Shown here: piece after piece, positions 8,284 through 17,741 of the stretch
How positions within the stretch are numbered: position 1 is the first letter of the stretch
Layout of the letters: each line of letters begins with the position of its first letter
Assembly (NCBI RefSeq): GCF_900116015.1
Contig: NZ_FOYH01000003.1
Coordinates: forward strand, 434,001-498,000
From: Enterobacter sp. kpr-6
Lineage (GTDB): Bacteria > Pseudomonadota > Gammaproteobacteria > Enterobacterales > Enterobacteriaceae
DNA: 64,000 bases
Reading direction: 5' to 3'
Translations under genes and position numbers: made by a program
Notes under the pieces: generated by a model
Told to the model about the DNA's origin: nothing
Seen by the model: the letters and a program-made list of their open reading frames with translations, nothing else
The model's database searches: none

Positions 8284-10209
8284 TTACTGCGTATCCGGGG
8301 TGGCGAGGAAGCGCACGGCGCGCGAAATATCCCTTGTGCGCGGCGTCGGCGGCAGGCTGGCGAGAAACGTCGCGCCGTAGGGCCGCATCACCAGACGATT
8401 ATCGCAAATCACCAGCACCCCGCGATCGTCGATATCACGAATCAGTCGCCCTACACCCTGTTTCAGGGTGATCACGGCATCCGGCAGTTGCACATCGTCA
8501 AAGGGATCGCCGCCGCGCAAACGGCAGTCTTCCATTCGCGCTTTCAGGAGCGGGTCTTCCGGCGAGGTAAAGGGCAGCTTGTCGATAATCACCAGCGAGA
8601 GCGTATCGCCGCGCACGTCCACCCCTTCCCAGAAACTACTGGTCGCCACCAGCAGCGCATTCCCGGCGCTGACAAACTGCTGCAAAAGCTGGCCTTTGCT
8701 GGTTTCCCCCTGCAAAAGAACGGGCAGAGTCATGGTGGCGCGGAACTGTTCTGCCAGTTCGCGCATCATGGCGTGCGAGGTGCAGAGCATAAAACAGCGA
8801 CCATTGTTGGCCTCGATCATCGGCCGGAGCATCGCCGCAAGCTGACGCGCCGCCCCCGGTTGATTGGACTGCGGCAGATTGCGCGGCACGCAGAGCAGCG
8901 CCTGACGCGCATAATCAAACGGACTCGGCAACAGCAGCGAATGCGCTTCTGCGATACCCAGACGCTCGGTGAAGTGATGCAGATCGTCATTAACCGACAG
9001 CGTGGCGGAGGTAAACACCCAGCTACCTGGCTTTTGCGCCATCACCTCTTTGAATTTATCGGCCACGCTGAGCGGCGTTAACGCCAGGGTGAAATTGCGC
9101 GAAGTGCATTCATACCAGTAGCTGAAGCCCGGCTGGTTGATCTCTTTTAAACGTTTTAAGCGAGCGCGGTAAAGGGTCGCGCGCTCGAAGGCGGCATCGA
9201 GGAGCGCTGAACGGCCAAGGGAGAGCTTCGCCACGTCGTAGCACAGCTCAAGAGTGTCATCGAGCAGCAAAAAGGCGCGCTGAATGTTCTTGTCTGCCAG
9301 CAACTCACGCAGATTTCCGCGATAGCCCGGCTCGCCCAGTTGCAGGCGAAAATCCTGCGCGCTTTGCGCCAGCCGGTCAGCGCATTTCTGAAGCTGAAGG
9401 GTGTCGCGCAATTCGGTGCGATAGGCGATGGTGAAATCTTTTGCGAGGTCAACGAGCTGACGGCTGGAGAGCGACTGGCCGAAATACTGGCTGGCGATGT
9501 CGGGAAGCTGGTGCGCTTCGTCGAAAATCATCACTTCTGCCTCCGGGATCAGTTCGCCAAAGCCGCTGTCTTTTACCACCATGTCCGCAAGAAACAGGTG
9601 ATGGTTGACCACCACCACGTCGGCATCCATCGCTTTTTTACGCGCTTTCACCACAAAGCAATCTTTGTACTGCGGGCAGTCGCTGCCAAGGCAGTTATCG
9701 TTGGTGCTGGTGACCAGCGGCCAGGCCTGGGAGTCTTCCGCGACGCTGGCGCAGGTGCTGATGTCACCATCAATGGTGTTGTTAGACCAGGAGCGCAGCA
9801 GAATGACGTCGCTCAGGGTTTGCACGGGCAAATCGCCCCCCGCCAGCGCCTGCTGTTCCAGACGCTCAATGCACAGATAGTTAGAGCGGCCCTTGAGCAG
9901 CGCCAGCTTGCCGGTGTATTCCAGGGCGCGTGAAACGGTAGGCAGATCGCGGCTGTAAAGCTGATCCTGAAGCGCTTTTGAACCGGTGGAGATAATGACT
10001 TTTTTGCCCGCGCGCAAAGCGGGTGCCAGGTACGCGTAGGTTTTCCCGGTACCGGTGCCCGCTTCCACCACCAGCGGCTGTGTCTTTTCAATGGACTCGG
10101 CCACGGCCTGCGCCATCTGACGCTGCGGCTCTCGCGGCTTAAATCCGGGGATCGCTTTTGCTAACTGCCCGTCGGGTGCAAAATCGTCCGTTTCATTTGT
10201 CTTCGCCAC
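8284..10209 (-). CDS. yoaA: YoaA, DinG/XPD-family iron-sulfur helicase
   Basis: A superfamily 2 DNA helicase that in E. coli works with the clamp-loader subunit HolC to rescue damaged forks. Walker A is [13 protein letters not shown], the DEAH box is [10 protein letters not shown], and the C-terminal motif VI is GVGRLIRD. Four Fe-S cysteines lie around the LC of SNYLC and in [13 protein letters not shown] chose a GTG start at 10207-10209 with a GGGGG ribosome site, giving 641 residues (E. coli 636). It is divergent from yoaB. Confidence 0.95.
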   Translation of the reverse strand: MAKTNETDDFAPDGQLAKAIPGFKPREPQRQMAQAVAESIEKTQPLVVEAGTGTGKTYAYLAPALRAGKKVIISTGSKALQDQLYSRDLPTVSRALEYTGKLALLKGRSNYLCIERLEQQALAGGDLPVQTLSDVILLRSWSNNTIDGDISTCASVAEDSQAWPLVTSTNDNCLGSDCPQYKDCFVVKARKKAMDADVVVVNHHLFLADMVVKDSGFGELIPEAEVMIFDEAHQLPDIASQYFGQSLSSRQLVDLAKDFTIAYRTELRDTLQLQKCADRLAQSAQDFRLQLGEPGYRGNLRELLADKNIQRAFLLLDDTLELCYDVAKLSLGRSALLDAAFERATLYRARLKRLKEINQPGFSYWYECTSRNFTLALTPLSVADKFKEVMAQKPGSWVFTSATLSVNDDLHHFTERLGIAEAHSLLLPSPFDYARQALLCVPRNLPQSNQPGAARQLAAMLRPMIEANNGRCFMLCTSHAMMRELAEQFRATMTLPVLLQGETSKGQLLQQFVSAGNALLVATSSFWEGVDVRGDTLSLVIIDKLPFTSPEDPLLKARMEDCRLRGGDPFDDVQLPDAVITLKQGVGRLIRDIDDRGVLVICDNRLVMRPYGATFLASLPPTPRTRDISRAVRFLATPDTQ

Positions 10210-10332
10210 ACTACCCCCTGGTTTTATCGCCAGTAATTATGTCAGGGCAGACGGTCATAAGCCAGCCGAACACGTGACAGGCCAAAAACTCTGTGGCAGT
10301 CTTGCCAGCCAAAGGGAAATCAGGAGTGAATG

Positions 10333-10677
10333 ATGACAATCGTGCGAATTGATGCCGCAGACCGCTGGTCAGATGTAGTGATCCACAACCACACGCTGTA
10401 TTACACCGGCGTGCCGGAAAACCTCGACGCAGACGCGTTTGAACAAACGGTGGATACGCTGGCGCAAATTGATGCGGTGCTGGAAAAACAGGGCAGCAGC
10501 AAGGCTCGTATACTTGATGCTACCGTGTTTCTGGCGGATGGCGATGATTTCGCCGCGATGAATAAAGCCTGGGATGCCTGGGTGGTGGCGGGTCACGCGC
10601 CGGTGCGTTGCACAGTGCAGGCCCGACTGATGAACCCGCAATATAAAGTCGAGATTAAAATTATCGCCGCCGTGTGA
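10333..10677 (+). CDS. yoaB: YoaB, RidA-family protein
   Basis: A 114-residue YjgF/YER057c/UK114 (RidA) family protein. Members deaminate reactive enamine/imine intermediates; the substrate of YoaB is not known. The conserved arginine in the HAPVRCTVQARL segment corresponds to the RidA catalytic Arg. Two tandem ATGs are present, and I used the second because AGGAG is then six bases away and the length equals E. coli. It is divergent from yoaA. Confidence 0.92.
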   Translation: MTIVRIDAADRWSDVVIHNHTLYYTGVPENLDADAFEQTVDTLAQIDAVLEKQGSSKARILDATVFLADGDDFAAMNKAWDAWVVAGHAPVRCTVQARLMNPQYKVEIKIIAAV

Positions 10678-10682
10678 GGCGA

Positions 10683-10865
10683 TTATTCCTCGTCTTCATC
10701 CTCGAAGCGCGCCACGATACGCTCTCCGGTATGGCTGGCGCGCAGTTCAGCTGCGACCAGGGTGATGGCCTCACCGCTGCTCATGCCTTCAGACATTAAC
10801 GTCTGGATGCGCTCGACCGCCTGTTGTTGCTGCTCGTGAGTGAGCGAAGGTAAACCTGCAAACAT
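10683..10865 (-). CDS. yoaH: YoaH, UPF0181 protein
   Basis: A 60-residue acidic-ended protein. [14 protein letters not shown] and [14 protein letters not shown] match the UPF0181 family. It is convergent with yoaB (five-base gap) and divergent from pabB. Function unknown. Confidence 0.93.
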   Translation of the reverse strand: MFAGLPSLTHEQQQQAVERIQTLMSEGMSSGEAITLVAAELRASHTGERIVARFEDEDEE

Positions 10866-10947
10866 TGTTAACTCCTGCTAAATTGTCCGCGCGAATTAAT
10901 CATGCTACCCCATTCGCCGTGCGCCGGGTAGTAAAGAGTCAGGATTG

Positions 10948-12324
10948 ATGAAGACGTTATCACCCGCTGTAATCACGCTGCCGTGGCGCAGTGATGCCGC
11001 CGAACACTATTTCTCGCCCGTGAGCCACCTGCCGTGGGCGATGCTCCTGCATTCCGGCAACGCGCAACACGCGCATAACCGGTTCGATATTCTGGTCGCT
11101 AGCCCCTGTGTGACGCTGGTGACGCAGGGTGATCACACCACGATCAGCCGGGCGGAGAGCCAGTTCAGTTCAGACGACGATCCGCTGACGCTGTTGCAGC
11201 GCGAACTGGACGCTCTCGCCCTCACCCCGGCGACCGATGACGATCTCCCTTTTCAGGGCGGTGCGCTGGGTCTGTTTGGTTACGATCTGGGTCGCCGCTT
11301 CGAGAGATTACCGTCCGTCGCCTGCGCCGATATTACCCTGCCCGACATGGCGGTGGGTCTGTATGACTGGGCGCTGATTGTCGATCACGTAAAAGAACGC
11401 GTGTCGTTAGTCAGCCATGGCGATGCGAACGCGCGTCTTGCCTGGCTGCTGGCGCAACAGCCCGCTGCCCTGCCCCCTTTTGCGCTGCGCACCCGCTGGC
11501 AGGCCAATATGACGCGGGAAGCGTACGGCGAAAAATTCCGTGCAGTGCAGGCGTATCTGCAAAGCGGCGACTGCTATCAGGTTAACCTCGCTCAGCGTTT
11601 TCAGGCGGGCTATCAGGGTGATGAATGGCAGGCGTTCATGGCGCTCAACCGCATGAACCGCGCGCCTTTCAGCGCCTTTTTGCGCCTGCCTCATGGCGCG
11701 GTGTTAAGCCTGTCGCCGGAACGCTTTATCCGCATCGAACGCGGCACGATCCAGACGCGCCCGATCAAAGGCACGCGCCCACGCTTAGCCGATCCGCAGG
11801 CCGATGCGGAGCAGGCGCAACAGCTTGCCAGCTCGCCAAAAGATCGTGCGGAGAATCTGATGATTGTTGATTTGATGCGCAACGATCTGGGGCGCGTGGC
11901 GGTGCCGGGCTCGGTGCGCGTCCCGGAACTGTTTGTCGTTGAGCCGTTCCCGGCGGTACATCATCTGGTCAGCACCATCACGGCCCGGTTGCCGCCCGCA
12001 TTAACCGCCTGCGATGTGCTGCGCGCGGCATTTCCCGGCGGGTCGATTACCGGTGCGCCCAAAGTGCGCGCCATGGAAATCATCGATGAACTGGAGCCAC
12101 AGCGACGCAATGCCTGGTGCGGAAGCATTGGCTATCTGAGTCTGTGCGGCAATATGGACACCAGCATTACTATCCGCACGCTGAGTGCCTGCGGCGGTCA
12201 GCTTTACTGTTCGGCAGGCGGCGGGATTGTCGCGGACAGCGAGGAGCAGGCGGAATATCAGGAAACTTTTGATAAAGTTAATCGTATCCTGCACCAACTG
12301 GAGAACTTCCTTGAACCACGATGA
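10948..12324 (+). CDS. pabB: aminodeoxychorismate synthase component I PabB
   Basis: It converts chorismate to 4-amino-4-deoxychorismate with ammonia from PabA, for p-aminobenzoate and folate. It has 458 residues (E. coli 453). The N-terminal TrpE-like domain is followed by the chorismate-binding domain with the PIKGT motif, whose lysine distinguishes PabB, plus [15 protein letters not shown] and the [11 protein letters not shown] loop. The start is the ATG at 10948. Its last 14 bases overlap nudL, suggesting translational coupling. Confidence 0.96.
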   Translation: MKTLSPAVITLPWRSDAAEHYFSPVSHLPWAMLLHSGNAQHAHNRFDILVASPCVTLVTQGDHTTISRAESQFSSDDDPLTLLQRELDALALTPATDDDLPFQGGALGLFGYDLGRRFERLPSVACADITLPDMAVGLYDWALIVDHVKERVSLVSHGDANARLAWLLAQQPAALPPFALRTRWQANMTREAYGEKFRAVQAYLQSGDCYQVNLAQRFQAGYQGDEWQAFMALNRMNRAPFSAFLRLPHGAVLSLSPERFIRIERGTIQTRPIKGTRPRLADPQADAEQAQQLASSPKDRAENLMIVDLMRNDLGRVAVPGSVRVPELFVVEPFPAVHHLVSTITARLPPALTACDVLRAAFPGGSITGAPKVRAMEIIDELEPQRRNAWCGSIGYLSLCGNMDTSITIRTLSACGGQLYCSAGGGIVADSEEQAEYQETFDKVNRILHQLENFLEPR

Positions 12325-12889
12325 TTTGACGCTGGACGATTTTCTGTCACGTTTTCAACTGCTGCGCCCGCAGGTCAGCCCCACCACGCTCAACAGCCGC
12401 CAGGCCGCCGTTCTGATCCCGGTGGTGCGCCGTGAACAGCCCGGACTGCTGCTCACCCAGCGATCTGCCCGTTTGCGTAAACATGCAGGCCAGGTGGCCT
12501 TTCCGGGCGGCGCGGTGGATGCCACCGATGCTTCGCTGATTGCCGCCGCGCTGCGCGAAGCCGAAGAAGAGGTGGCGATCCCACCGGAAAAAGTCGAGGT
12601 CATTGGTGTTCTGCCGCCTGTCGACAGCGTTACCGGATTCCAGGTCACCCCCGTGGTTGGCATTATTCCGCCGGATTTGCCCTATCACGCCAGCGAGGAC
12701 GAAGTGGCCGCCGTGTTTGAAATGCCGCTGGCGGAAGCATTACGTCTGGGCCGCTATCATCCTTTAGATATCCACCGCCGGGGTAACGACCACCGGGTAT
12801 GGTTGTCGTGGTATCAGCACTATTTTGTCTGGGGTATGACGGCGGGGATCATCCGCGAACTGGCGTTACAGATTGGATTTAAGCCCTGA
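12311..12889 (+). CDS. nudL: NudL, Nudix CoA pyrophosphatase
   Basis: A 192-residue Nudix hydrolase predicted to cleave CoA and its esters. The Nudix box runs from [13 protein letters not shown] through [11 protein letters not shown] (GX5EX7REUXEEXGU type), with the family's UPF0035 extension. I place the start at a TTG inside the end of pabB because homology begins there and the length equals E. coli. Longer in-frame ATG options lie inside pabB. It ends the conserved block; the accessory region begins right after it. Confidence 0.92.
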   Translation: MNHDDLTLDDFLSRFQLLRPQVSPTTLNSRQAAVLIPVVRREQPGLLLTQRSARLRKHAGQVAFPGGAVDATDASLIAAALREAEEEVAIPPEKVEVIGVLPPVDSVTGFQVTPVVGIIPPDLPYHASEDEVAAVFEMPLAEALRLGRYHPLDIHRRGNDHRVWLSWYQHYFVWGMTAGIIRELALQIGFKP

Positions 12890-12949
12890 ATGGCCCGGCA
12901 TAGTATTGGCTTCGTTTAGTTATTATGTGCAATCACTGGGTAGTGCCAG

Positions 12950-12971
12950 AAGCGGACATTGCTGACATCCG
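12950..12971. repeat. repeat family A, copy 1 (half element)
   Basis: TAGTGCCAGAAGCGGACATT and flanks match the right half of the 24-bp GTCCGCT-AGCGGAC palindrome found at four further places in this accessory block. The left arm is degenerate. It lies between nudL and the cupin gene. Confidence 0.5.
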
Positions 12972-13028
12972 TATACGAAGCAAATTTCTTTTTGCCAATA
13001 GTCAAAGCTGCTGTCGGAAAAAGCGTTA

Positions 13029-13373
13029 TTAACAGGATGAGGGATCTGTGCGATCGCCCCGGGTTGTCGGATGAGAGATGACAATAAATTCTACGGGTAA
13101 TTCGCTGTCATTCCTGGCTTGATGCTTTGCCTCAGGGGGGATTTCAAGTCCCTGCCGGGCGTTGATTTCATGCTTAACCCCTTCCAGTTCCATGGTCAGG
13201 CTCCCCTCAAGAACATAAAAAAACTGTCTGGAAATAGAGTGGAAGTGCCGCTTTTCGTGCGTACCTGGTGGCATTTTTTCATGAATAATTAGCATGTCCT
13301 GCCGGTTTAGCAGATACCAACCATCGCAATCATCACCCCAGATATAATGTTCGGCATTCTCTTTTGAAATCAT
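13029..13373 (-). CDS. cupin-domain protein
   Basis: A 114-residue single-domain cupin. The first cupin motif has RHFHSISRQFFYVLEG with two histidines and a downstream Glu. The second motif is represented by IPPEAKHQARND. That suggests a metal-dependent small-molecule enzyme or sensor of unknown substrate. A good AGGAG site precedes the ATG. It is the first gene of the accessory block and on the minus strand. It lies between two different dispersed repeats, which suggests it entered as a small module. Confidence 0.8.
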   Translation of the reverse strand: MISKENAEHYIWGDDCDGWYLLNRQDMLIIHEKMPPGTHEKRHFHSISRQFFYVLEGSLTMELEGVKHEINARQGLEIPPEAKHQARNDSELPVEFIVISHPTTRGDRTDPSSC

Positions 13374-13398
13374 CGTCCTTCTCCTGTGGAAGCGTTTC

Positions 13399-13482
13399 TT
13401 GTTTGTGGCCCTTTAGAGACAGGCAGACTAACGTGATAAGGCAGGGGCCACTACCACCACATTTAGAGTTGACTGCATTGGT
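13399..13482. repeat. repeat family B, copy 1
   Basis: About 84 bases that reappear, roughly 75-80 percent identical by eye, at 15577-15662. Both copies have the same orientation and lie just before the start of a minus-strand gene. Shared landmarks are TTGTTTGTGG, TTTAGA, TAACG.GATAA, CACTAC and ATTTAG.GTTG. No known element recognised. Confidence 0.6.
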
Positions 13483-13555
13483 AGAATAGCTTGCCAGGAG
13501 AAGGAGGATATGTTGCCGCAATTTGCATCTGTAAGAACTTCTCCCGTTACCGGGT

Positions 13556-14062
13556 CTATCTGTGCGGTTTGCCTCCCGTTGGTGCAGGTCGTTCGAGCAT
13601 TAACTTCATGCCGAGATGTGAATCTCTGAATCCCAGGGAGGTGTAAAATGCGATGGCATCAGGTCGTTTGCGATCTGTCGTAAGCTGAATAATATTGCAG
13701 CCGGCGCGCTCAGCAGATTCAATAGCAAAACGAAACAGCTTTCGGCCAATGCCTTTTGCCCGAAACCCTTTTTTGACCCGCACACCTTCTATCTGCCCTC
13801 TGAGGCTCCCGCTGTGGGTCAGACCCGGCAGCAGCGTTAACTGGAGCATGCCAATAATTTCTTCATCAGCTTCTGCAAGGATGATGTAATTATCCGGGCT
13901 GGCCTGAATGCGTTGAAAAGCAGTCCTATAGGCGTCGTACATTTTTGGATCTGTAGACTCGCGAGCAGAGCCCAAATCGTCGTCATAAAGCAGGCTTATT
14001 AGCGTGCTCAGATCGGCTTCATTCGCATAGCGAAAAGAGACAACGTCCGCAAAGTTTTGCAT
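13556..14062 (-). CDS. GNAT-family N-acetyltransferase
   Basis: A 168-residue acyltransferase fold. Motif A is VRVKKGFRAKGIGRKLFRFA, with the Arg-x-x-Gly-x-Gly acetyl-CoA pyrophosphate loop. The last part, AIAFYTSLGFRDSHLGMKL, is the typical motif B end. The acceptor is unknown; small GNATs of this kind often acetylate amines or antibiotics, but nothing here proves that. It is on the minus strand, 69 bases before the methyltransferase gene end, in the accessory block. Confidence 0.85.
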   Translation of the reverse strand: MQNFADVVSFRYANEADLSTLISLLYDDDLGSARESTDPKMYDAYRTAFQRIQASPDNYIILAEADEEIIGMLQLTLLPGLTHSGSLRGQIEGVRVKKGFRAKGIGRKLFRFAIESAERAGCNIIQLTTDRKRPDAIAFYTSLGFRDSHLGMKLMLERPAPTGGKPHR

Positions 14063-14131
14063 GGCAAGTTTCCCGTTGAACTTGATAAAGGCACTGTAAT
14101 CCGCCCTTCGTCAGTATCTATGCCGTACCGG

Positions 14132-14893
14132 CTACTTCACTTTCCCGATACGGATATTGAGTGGCCACGACATTTTTCTACAGCTTTCAGGGTCGCCCCA
14201 CATCATGGCCAGTTCATCAGCAAAGCGCGCGAAAAGATATTCCTGTCCTTTCTGCTGAGCCTGCCGGACAGCAGACCATGTCGAGATGTAACCCAGCAGA
14301 GCCTGTAAATTCCATTCGGCTTCAATTTTTAAATCGGGAACATCTAACTCCTGAAATGGAAAGGAAAGCTCCCTGTAACCTGAATCAACGAGCTTTCGTT
14401 CAGGAGGCCAGAGATGAGCGATTTCCTCGTAATACAATTTTTCGAAGCGTGCACCCACCTCTCCCTCAATATTCAGTACACCGTAACTTATCAATGCGAT
14501 GACAGCGTCAGACGAGGCCACCCGTCGGACTTCGCGATAGAATTCCTCCAGATGGAACCAGTGTGCGGCCTGGGCAACCGTGATCAGATCATAATCACAC
14601 AAGTTACCGGGCAGGCTCTCAGCAGCAGAGTGGATGTAAGTAATTCCGGGCACCGGGAAGGCGTTTTTTAACTGGTCCTCGCTTGGGTCGACGCCGGTTA
14701 CGGATGCGAAATAGGCCGACAGAGTACGGGTCAACTGTCCAGTACCGCAGCCAACATCCAGTGCTTTATGCGTACGCGGAGAAATTCCCGCAAGAAATCT
14801 GGCGAGCTCAGGCGGGTATTCCGGACGATATTGCGAATACTTTTGCCCTCCCTGCGAGAACCAGTTTGCTTCATCATGTTTAATGTTCGTCAT
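14132..14893 (-). CDS. class I SAM-dependent methyltransferase
   Basis: A 253-residue methyltransferase of the type-11 family. Motif I is ALDVGCGTGQLTRTLS, motif II is VTGVDPSEDQL, and motif IV is DLITVAQAAHWF, whose HWF pattern is typical of trans-aconitate-methyltransferase-like proteins. The C-terminal half is a lid of unknown specificity. GGGGGAG precedes the ATG. It is on the minus strand with GNAT downstream and family A repeat copy 2 upstream. Confidence 0.85.
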   Translation of the reverse strand: MTNIKHDEANWFSQGGQKYSQYRPEYPPELARFLAGISPRTHKALDVGCGTGQLTRTLSAYFASVTGVDPSEDQLKNAFPVPGITYIHSAAESLPGNLCDYDLITVAQAAHWFHLEEFYREVRRVASSDAVIALISYGVLNIEGEVGARFEKLYYEEIAHLWPPERKLVDSGYRELSFPFQELDVPDLKIEAEWNLQALLGYISTWSAVRQAQQKGQEYLFARFADELAMMWGDPESCRKMSWPLNIRIGKVK

Positions 14894-14915
14894 TGCGCTG
14901 CTCCCCCTTTAATAT

Positions 14916-14968
14916 GTCGGCCTTCGCCTCTTCGATATCAGTTTGTCCGCTCTGTACCAGAAGCGGAC
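14916..14968. repeat. repeat family A, copy 2
   Basis: A perfect-arm palindrome GTCCGCT-N10-AGCGGAC at 14945-14968. It is preceded by a shortened remnant of the first hairpin (GTCGGCCTTCGCCTC) and the shared spacer ending CAGTTT. It lies between the methyltransferase start and the histidine phosphatase end. Confidence 0.7.
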
Positions 14969-15002
14969 CTGCTCATCTCAGGTGTCTGGAGACATTAGAC
15001 GT

Positions 15003-15566
15003 CTAATCAAGATTTTGACGGTAGATCCTCGCGTTCCAGTAGCCATTCCCCTGACAACGATACTCCTTCAAACCTAGGGACCTGAGTTCCCTTGCAATTA
15101 GCCGATTCATCACCCCATGCCCCATAAGCAGCACGGGGCCGTTTGATATTTTTGCAAAGGTTACGAGTATATTCGCAGCCTGAACAGCACGTTGTTTTGC
15201 TATTCCCAGGCGCTCCACATTATGGGATAAGCCGCATAGCCACATGACGCGGAAAAAAGCAGCCCAGAGGGTTGAGGATAACCTTAAACCGGGTATGTGA
15301 AATATCGGCAGGCCAGCTTCTCTGAAGACCTCATCAATGACGTCCGGCTCGCAACCCAATGCTTTTAAAGAAGAAAGCGCTCTCGGAAGCGGACTGCTGA
15401 TGATTTGTAATGCGCTGGATGCTAATAATTTACTGGAATCAGGTGGAATATCGCTTCCTGTATCAGATAGATCATATTCTGCTATCCAGTTGGTCATTTC
15501 ACGGCTCGTTACTCTCGAATAGCCTTTTAAAGCAGGCTTTCCATGACGCATTAAAATAATTTCCAT
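15003..15566 (-). CDS. histidine phosphatase family protein
   Basis: A 187-residue branch-1 histidine phosphatase. The phosphate-accepting RHG motif is LMRHGKP near residues 6-12 and the second catalytic histidine is in LLMGHGVMNRL. The substrate is unknown; relatives include phosphoglycerate mutase-like and SixA-like enzymes. No good ribosome site precedes the ATG. It is flanked by family A repeats on both sides and family B immediately upstream, again like a mobile single-gene module. Confidence 0.8.
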   Translation of the reverse strand: MEIILMRHGKPALKGYSRVTSREMTNWIAEYDLSDTGSDIPPDSSKLLASSALQIISSPLPRALSSLKALGCEPDVIDEVFREAGLPIFHIPGLRLSSTLWAAFFRVMWLCGLSHNVERLGIAKQRAVQAANILVTFAKISNGPVLLMGHGVMNRLIARELRSLGLKEYRCQGNGYWNARIYRQNLD

Positions 15567-15576
15567 ACAGAGTTTG

Positions 15577-15662
15577 TTGTTTGTGGTCTTTTAGATACGG
15601 TCAGATTAACGCGATAAAGACAGAGAGCACTACAACCATATTTAGGGTTGCACGAACTGGTT
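15577..15662. repeat. repeat family B, copy 2
   Basis: The second copy of the element at 13399-13482, same orientation, ending about 65 bases before repeat A copy 3. It starts 11 bases upstream of the histidine phosphatase start codon, so it probably contains that gene's promoter region. Confidence 0.6.
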
Positions 15663-15728
15663 GAAAGACCTTGTCAGAAAAGAAATGAGGCTAACAGAAA
15701 CCGATTAAATCACCGAAACAGCAAAAAC

Positions 15729-15793
15729 GTCCGCTTCTCGCTCATAGCGGGCTTCTACTTAATCATTTTGTCCGCTCTGTGCCAGAAGCGGAC
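15729..15793. repeat. repeat family A, copy 3 (full twin hairpin)
   Basis: Two successive 24-bp palindromes: 15729-15752 (GTCCGCT / AGCGGGC arms) and 15770-15793 (GTCCGCT / AGCGGAC arms), with a 17-base spacer. It is the clearest copy with copy 5. The 15567-15866 gap holds this element and repeat B copy 2 and no supported gene. Confidence 0.75.
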
Positions 15794-15866
15794 GTTGCAT
15801 GCATTTACTTCAACTTCATCTCCCGCGCCAGTTGTCTGACACGGGAGATGAAATTGTTTGTCGAAG

Positions 15867-16481
15867 CTAAAACTGTGGTTTAGTCGCCTTTTGCTGATCC
15901 ATATATTCGCGCGAAGCGTTTCCCCAAGCAGGATCAAATAATCTCACCTTTGTACCGCCAACAGTCAGTTGGGCTGAATCGGATTCACATCCCATACCTG
16001 ACGTAGGCAACGGTTTATTGCACCATACTGGATTCATTCCACCGCTTGAGATCGGTCCATATTTTTTGATTGCGGCTTCTTTCATCGAGGTTTCATTTGC
16101 TTTCGTCCATGGGATCTCATAGGTGATTATGGATGCCGCCATGGGATTAGCGTTGTCACGGGGAATACGCGGTTCAAAACTCACCTGCATACGGGTTCCA
16201 TTGTTTTCATATACAAGGTTCTGAATCTGCGGACTACCATAAATAAGCGTAGCGTACTGATTTTCCATGGACTCAGAAGCTCTGATTTTATCTGCTGAAA
16301 CACCGAAATTTTTTTGCATTGCCGTCCGGGCTTCTTCAACACTCATTCCTGTCTTCACGCCGCCGACATCGAAAGGTTTAACATCAACCGGACGAACGGC
16401 GGGTGCTGAATAGGCAGACGGAACAAAACAGGGCAGTGTCATTAAGATCGCGGGAGCCAGTGCGAATAAATTTTTTTTCAT
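15867..16481 (-). CDS. exported protein of unknown function
   Basis: 204 residues from MKKNLFALAP, chosen because AAAGGAAAG lies just before it; the open frame extends 15 codons further. An N-terminal signal peptide with a likely Sec cleavage after SAYSA is visible. The mature part has a GVKTGMSVEEARTAMQ segment resembling SmpA/OmlA-like modules, and two cysteines near the C-terminus (VWCNKPL and GMGCESD) that could form a disulfide. I do not recognise the family. Probably periplasmic. Confidence 0.7.
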   Translation of the reverse strand: MKKNLFALAPAILMTLPCFVPSAYSAPAVRPVDVKPFDVGGVKTGMSVEEARTAMQKNFGVSADKIRASESMENQYATLIYGSPQIQNLVYENNGTRMQVSFEPRIPRDNANPMAASIITYEIPWTKANETSMKEAAIKKYGPISSGGMNPVWCNKPLPTSGMGCESDSAQLTVGGTKVRLFDPAWGNASREYMDQQKATKPQF

Positions 16482-16682
16482 CTTCTTTCCTTTGAGATTG
16501 ATTTCAACATTCACCAACTGCATCAAACGCGTGAGAACCCGTTCACAATTTGATGCAATGTTAAATAAGTTAACATATATGGGTGTTTGTATGAAAACGA
16601 TCGCATAAGAATATGATTTTGTTGAGAGCCCGAGGGGACAGACACCTGCACTGGCGTACGTTTTATGCCTGCCCGGTTCAGC

Positions 16683-17642
16683 CTAAATCAGGCCGGGGCC
16701 ACGAAAGGTTTTGCGCCACTCGCTGGGGCTGACATTAAAACGCGCCTTGAAGCTCTGCCGGAACGAGACCGGCGACTGGTAGCCCGCCAGCGACGACACG
16801 GTTTCAATGCTGTGGTCTGTGGTTTCCAGCAACTCCTGGCTGCGTTGCAGGCGCTGGGCACTCAGCCAGTCACCCACCGTCATACCGGTTGCCTTGATGA
16901 AGTGTCGGGTCAGCGTGCGGCGGCTCATACCGGAAAAGCTGGCGATGGAGTCAATATCGTGCCGTTTATCCAGGTTGCGACGCAGGTAGTCGATCAGGTC
17001 ATTTATCTGCTCGTCGCGCGTCGTCTCCGGCACCGCGTGCTCAATAAACTGCGCCTGCCCTCCTTCACGGTACGGGGGGATCACCATCCGGCGGGCCACA
17101 CGGTTGGCAAGCGCGGTTCCGTAATGTTCACGAACGATATTCAGGCAGCAGTCGATGCCCGCCGCCGTCCCCGCTGAGGTAATAAGGCGCTCGTCGCTGG
17201 TATACAGCGCGTTACTGTCAAGCCGTACCGCCGGGAAGCGCGCGGCGAAATCCCGCTCAAACTCCCAGTGCGTGGAGGCCCTGCGGTTGTTCAGCAGTCC
17301 GGCGTAGGCGAGCACGTAGGCCCCGAGGCACAGCCCCACCACTTCCGCCCCGCGCTGCCAGGCGCTGCGCAATGCGTCCAATAGCGCCGTTGCGGGCTGC
17401 GTTTCGGGATGCTCCCAGAACGGCACAATGATGATGTCCGCCGTATCAAGCCGCTCAAGACCGTGCTCCACGTTGATGGAAACGCCGATATCGGACTCCA
17501 CGGTGCCGGGCTGCTCCGCACAGATATCGACGCTGAACAGCCCCCGCTCCGGCATCGCCTTGTCGAAGACCATGGACGGGACGGAAAAGTGAAACGGGCT
17601 GAAACCCGGCGTGGCGATAACGACAACGTGCAGAGCGGACAT
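16683..17642 (-). CDS. GlxA-type AraC-family transcriptional regulator
   Basis: 319 residues. The N-terminal DJ-1/PfpI-like domain (about 1-170) carries EVVGLCLGAYVLAYAG, the nucleophile-elbow position. The C-terminal AraC DNA-binding domain (about 215-310) has IASFSGMSRRTLTRHF and VSSLAGYQSPVSFRQSFK. It probably regulates neighbours, of which the metallo-hydrolase gene (99 bases upstream, same strand) and the divergent alpha/beta hydrolase are the obvious candidates. The inducer is unknown. Confidence 0.88.
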   Translation of the reverse strand: MSALHVVVIATPGFSPFHFSVPSMVFDKAMPERGLFSVDICAEQPGTVESDIGVSINVEHGLERLDTADIIIVPFWEHPETQPATALLDALRSAWQRGAEVVGLCLGAYVLAYAGLLNNRRASTHWEFERDFAARFPAVRLDSNALYTSDERLITSAGTAAGIDCCLNIVREHYGTALANRVARRMVIPPYREGGQAQFIEHAVPETTRDEQINDLIDYLRRNLDKRHDIDSIASFSGMSRRTLTRHFIKATGMTVGDWLSAQRLQRSQELLETTDHSIETVSSLAGYQSPVSFRQSFKARFNVSPSEWRKTFRGPGLI

Positions 17643-17741
17643 GATCCTGTACCCTTACTGATTGAAACTTTATGTTTAACCTGAATATTCGCATCCAGCC
17701 AGGCGGCAGAAAGATCCCTGCCACCTGGCCGCATGTTCACG

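Noticed and set aside
9340-9933. Long plus-strand frames opposite yoaA, fadD, yoaE and prc
   Set aside because: They are antisense shadows of highly conserved genes with no family similarity or ribosome sites.
12950-15793. Integron attC sites or a cassette array
   Set aside because: Small independent genes with repeats between them suggest cassettes, but the repeats lack the attC core pattern (RYYYAAC/GTTRRRY) and no integrase gene is present.
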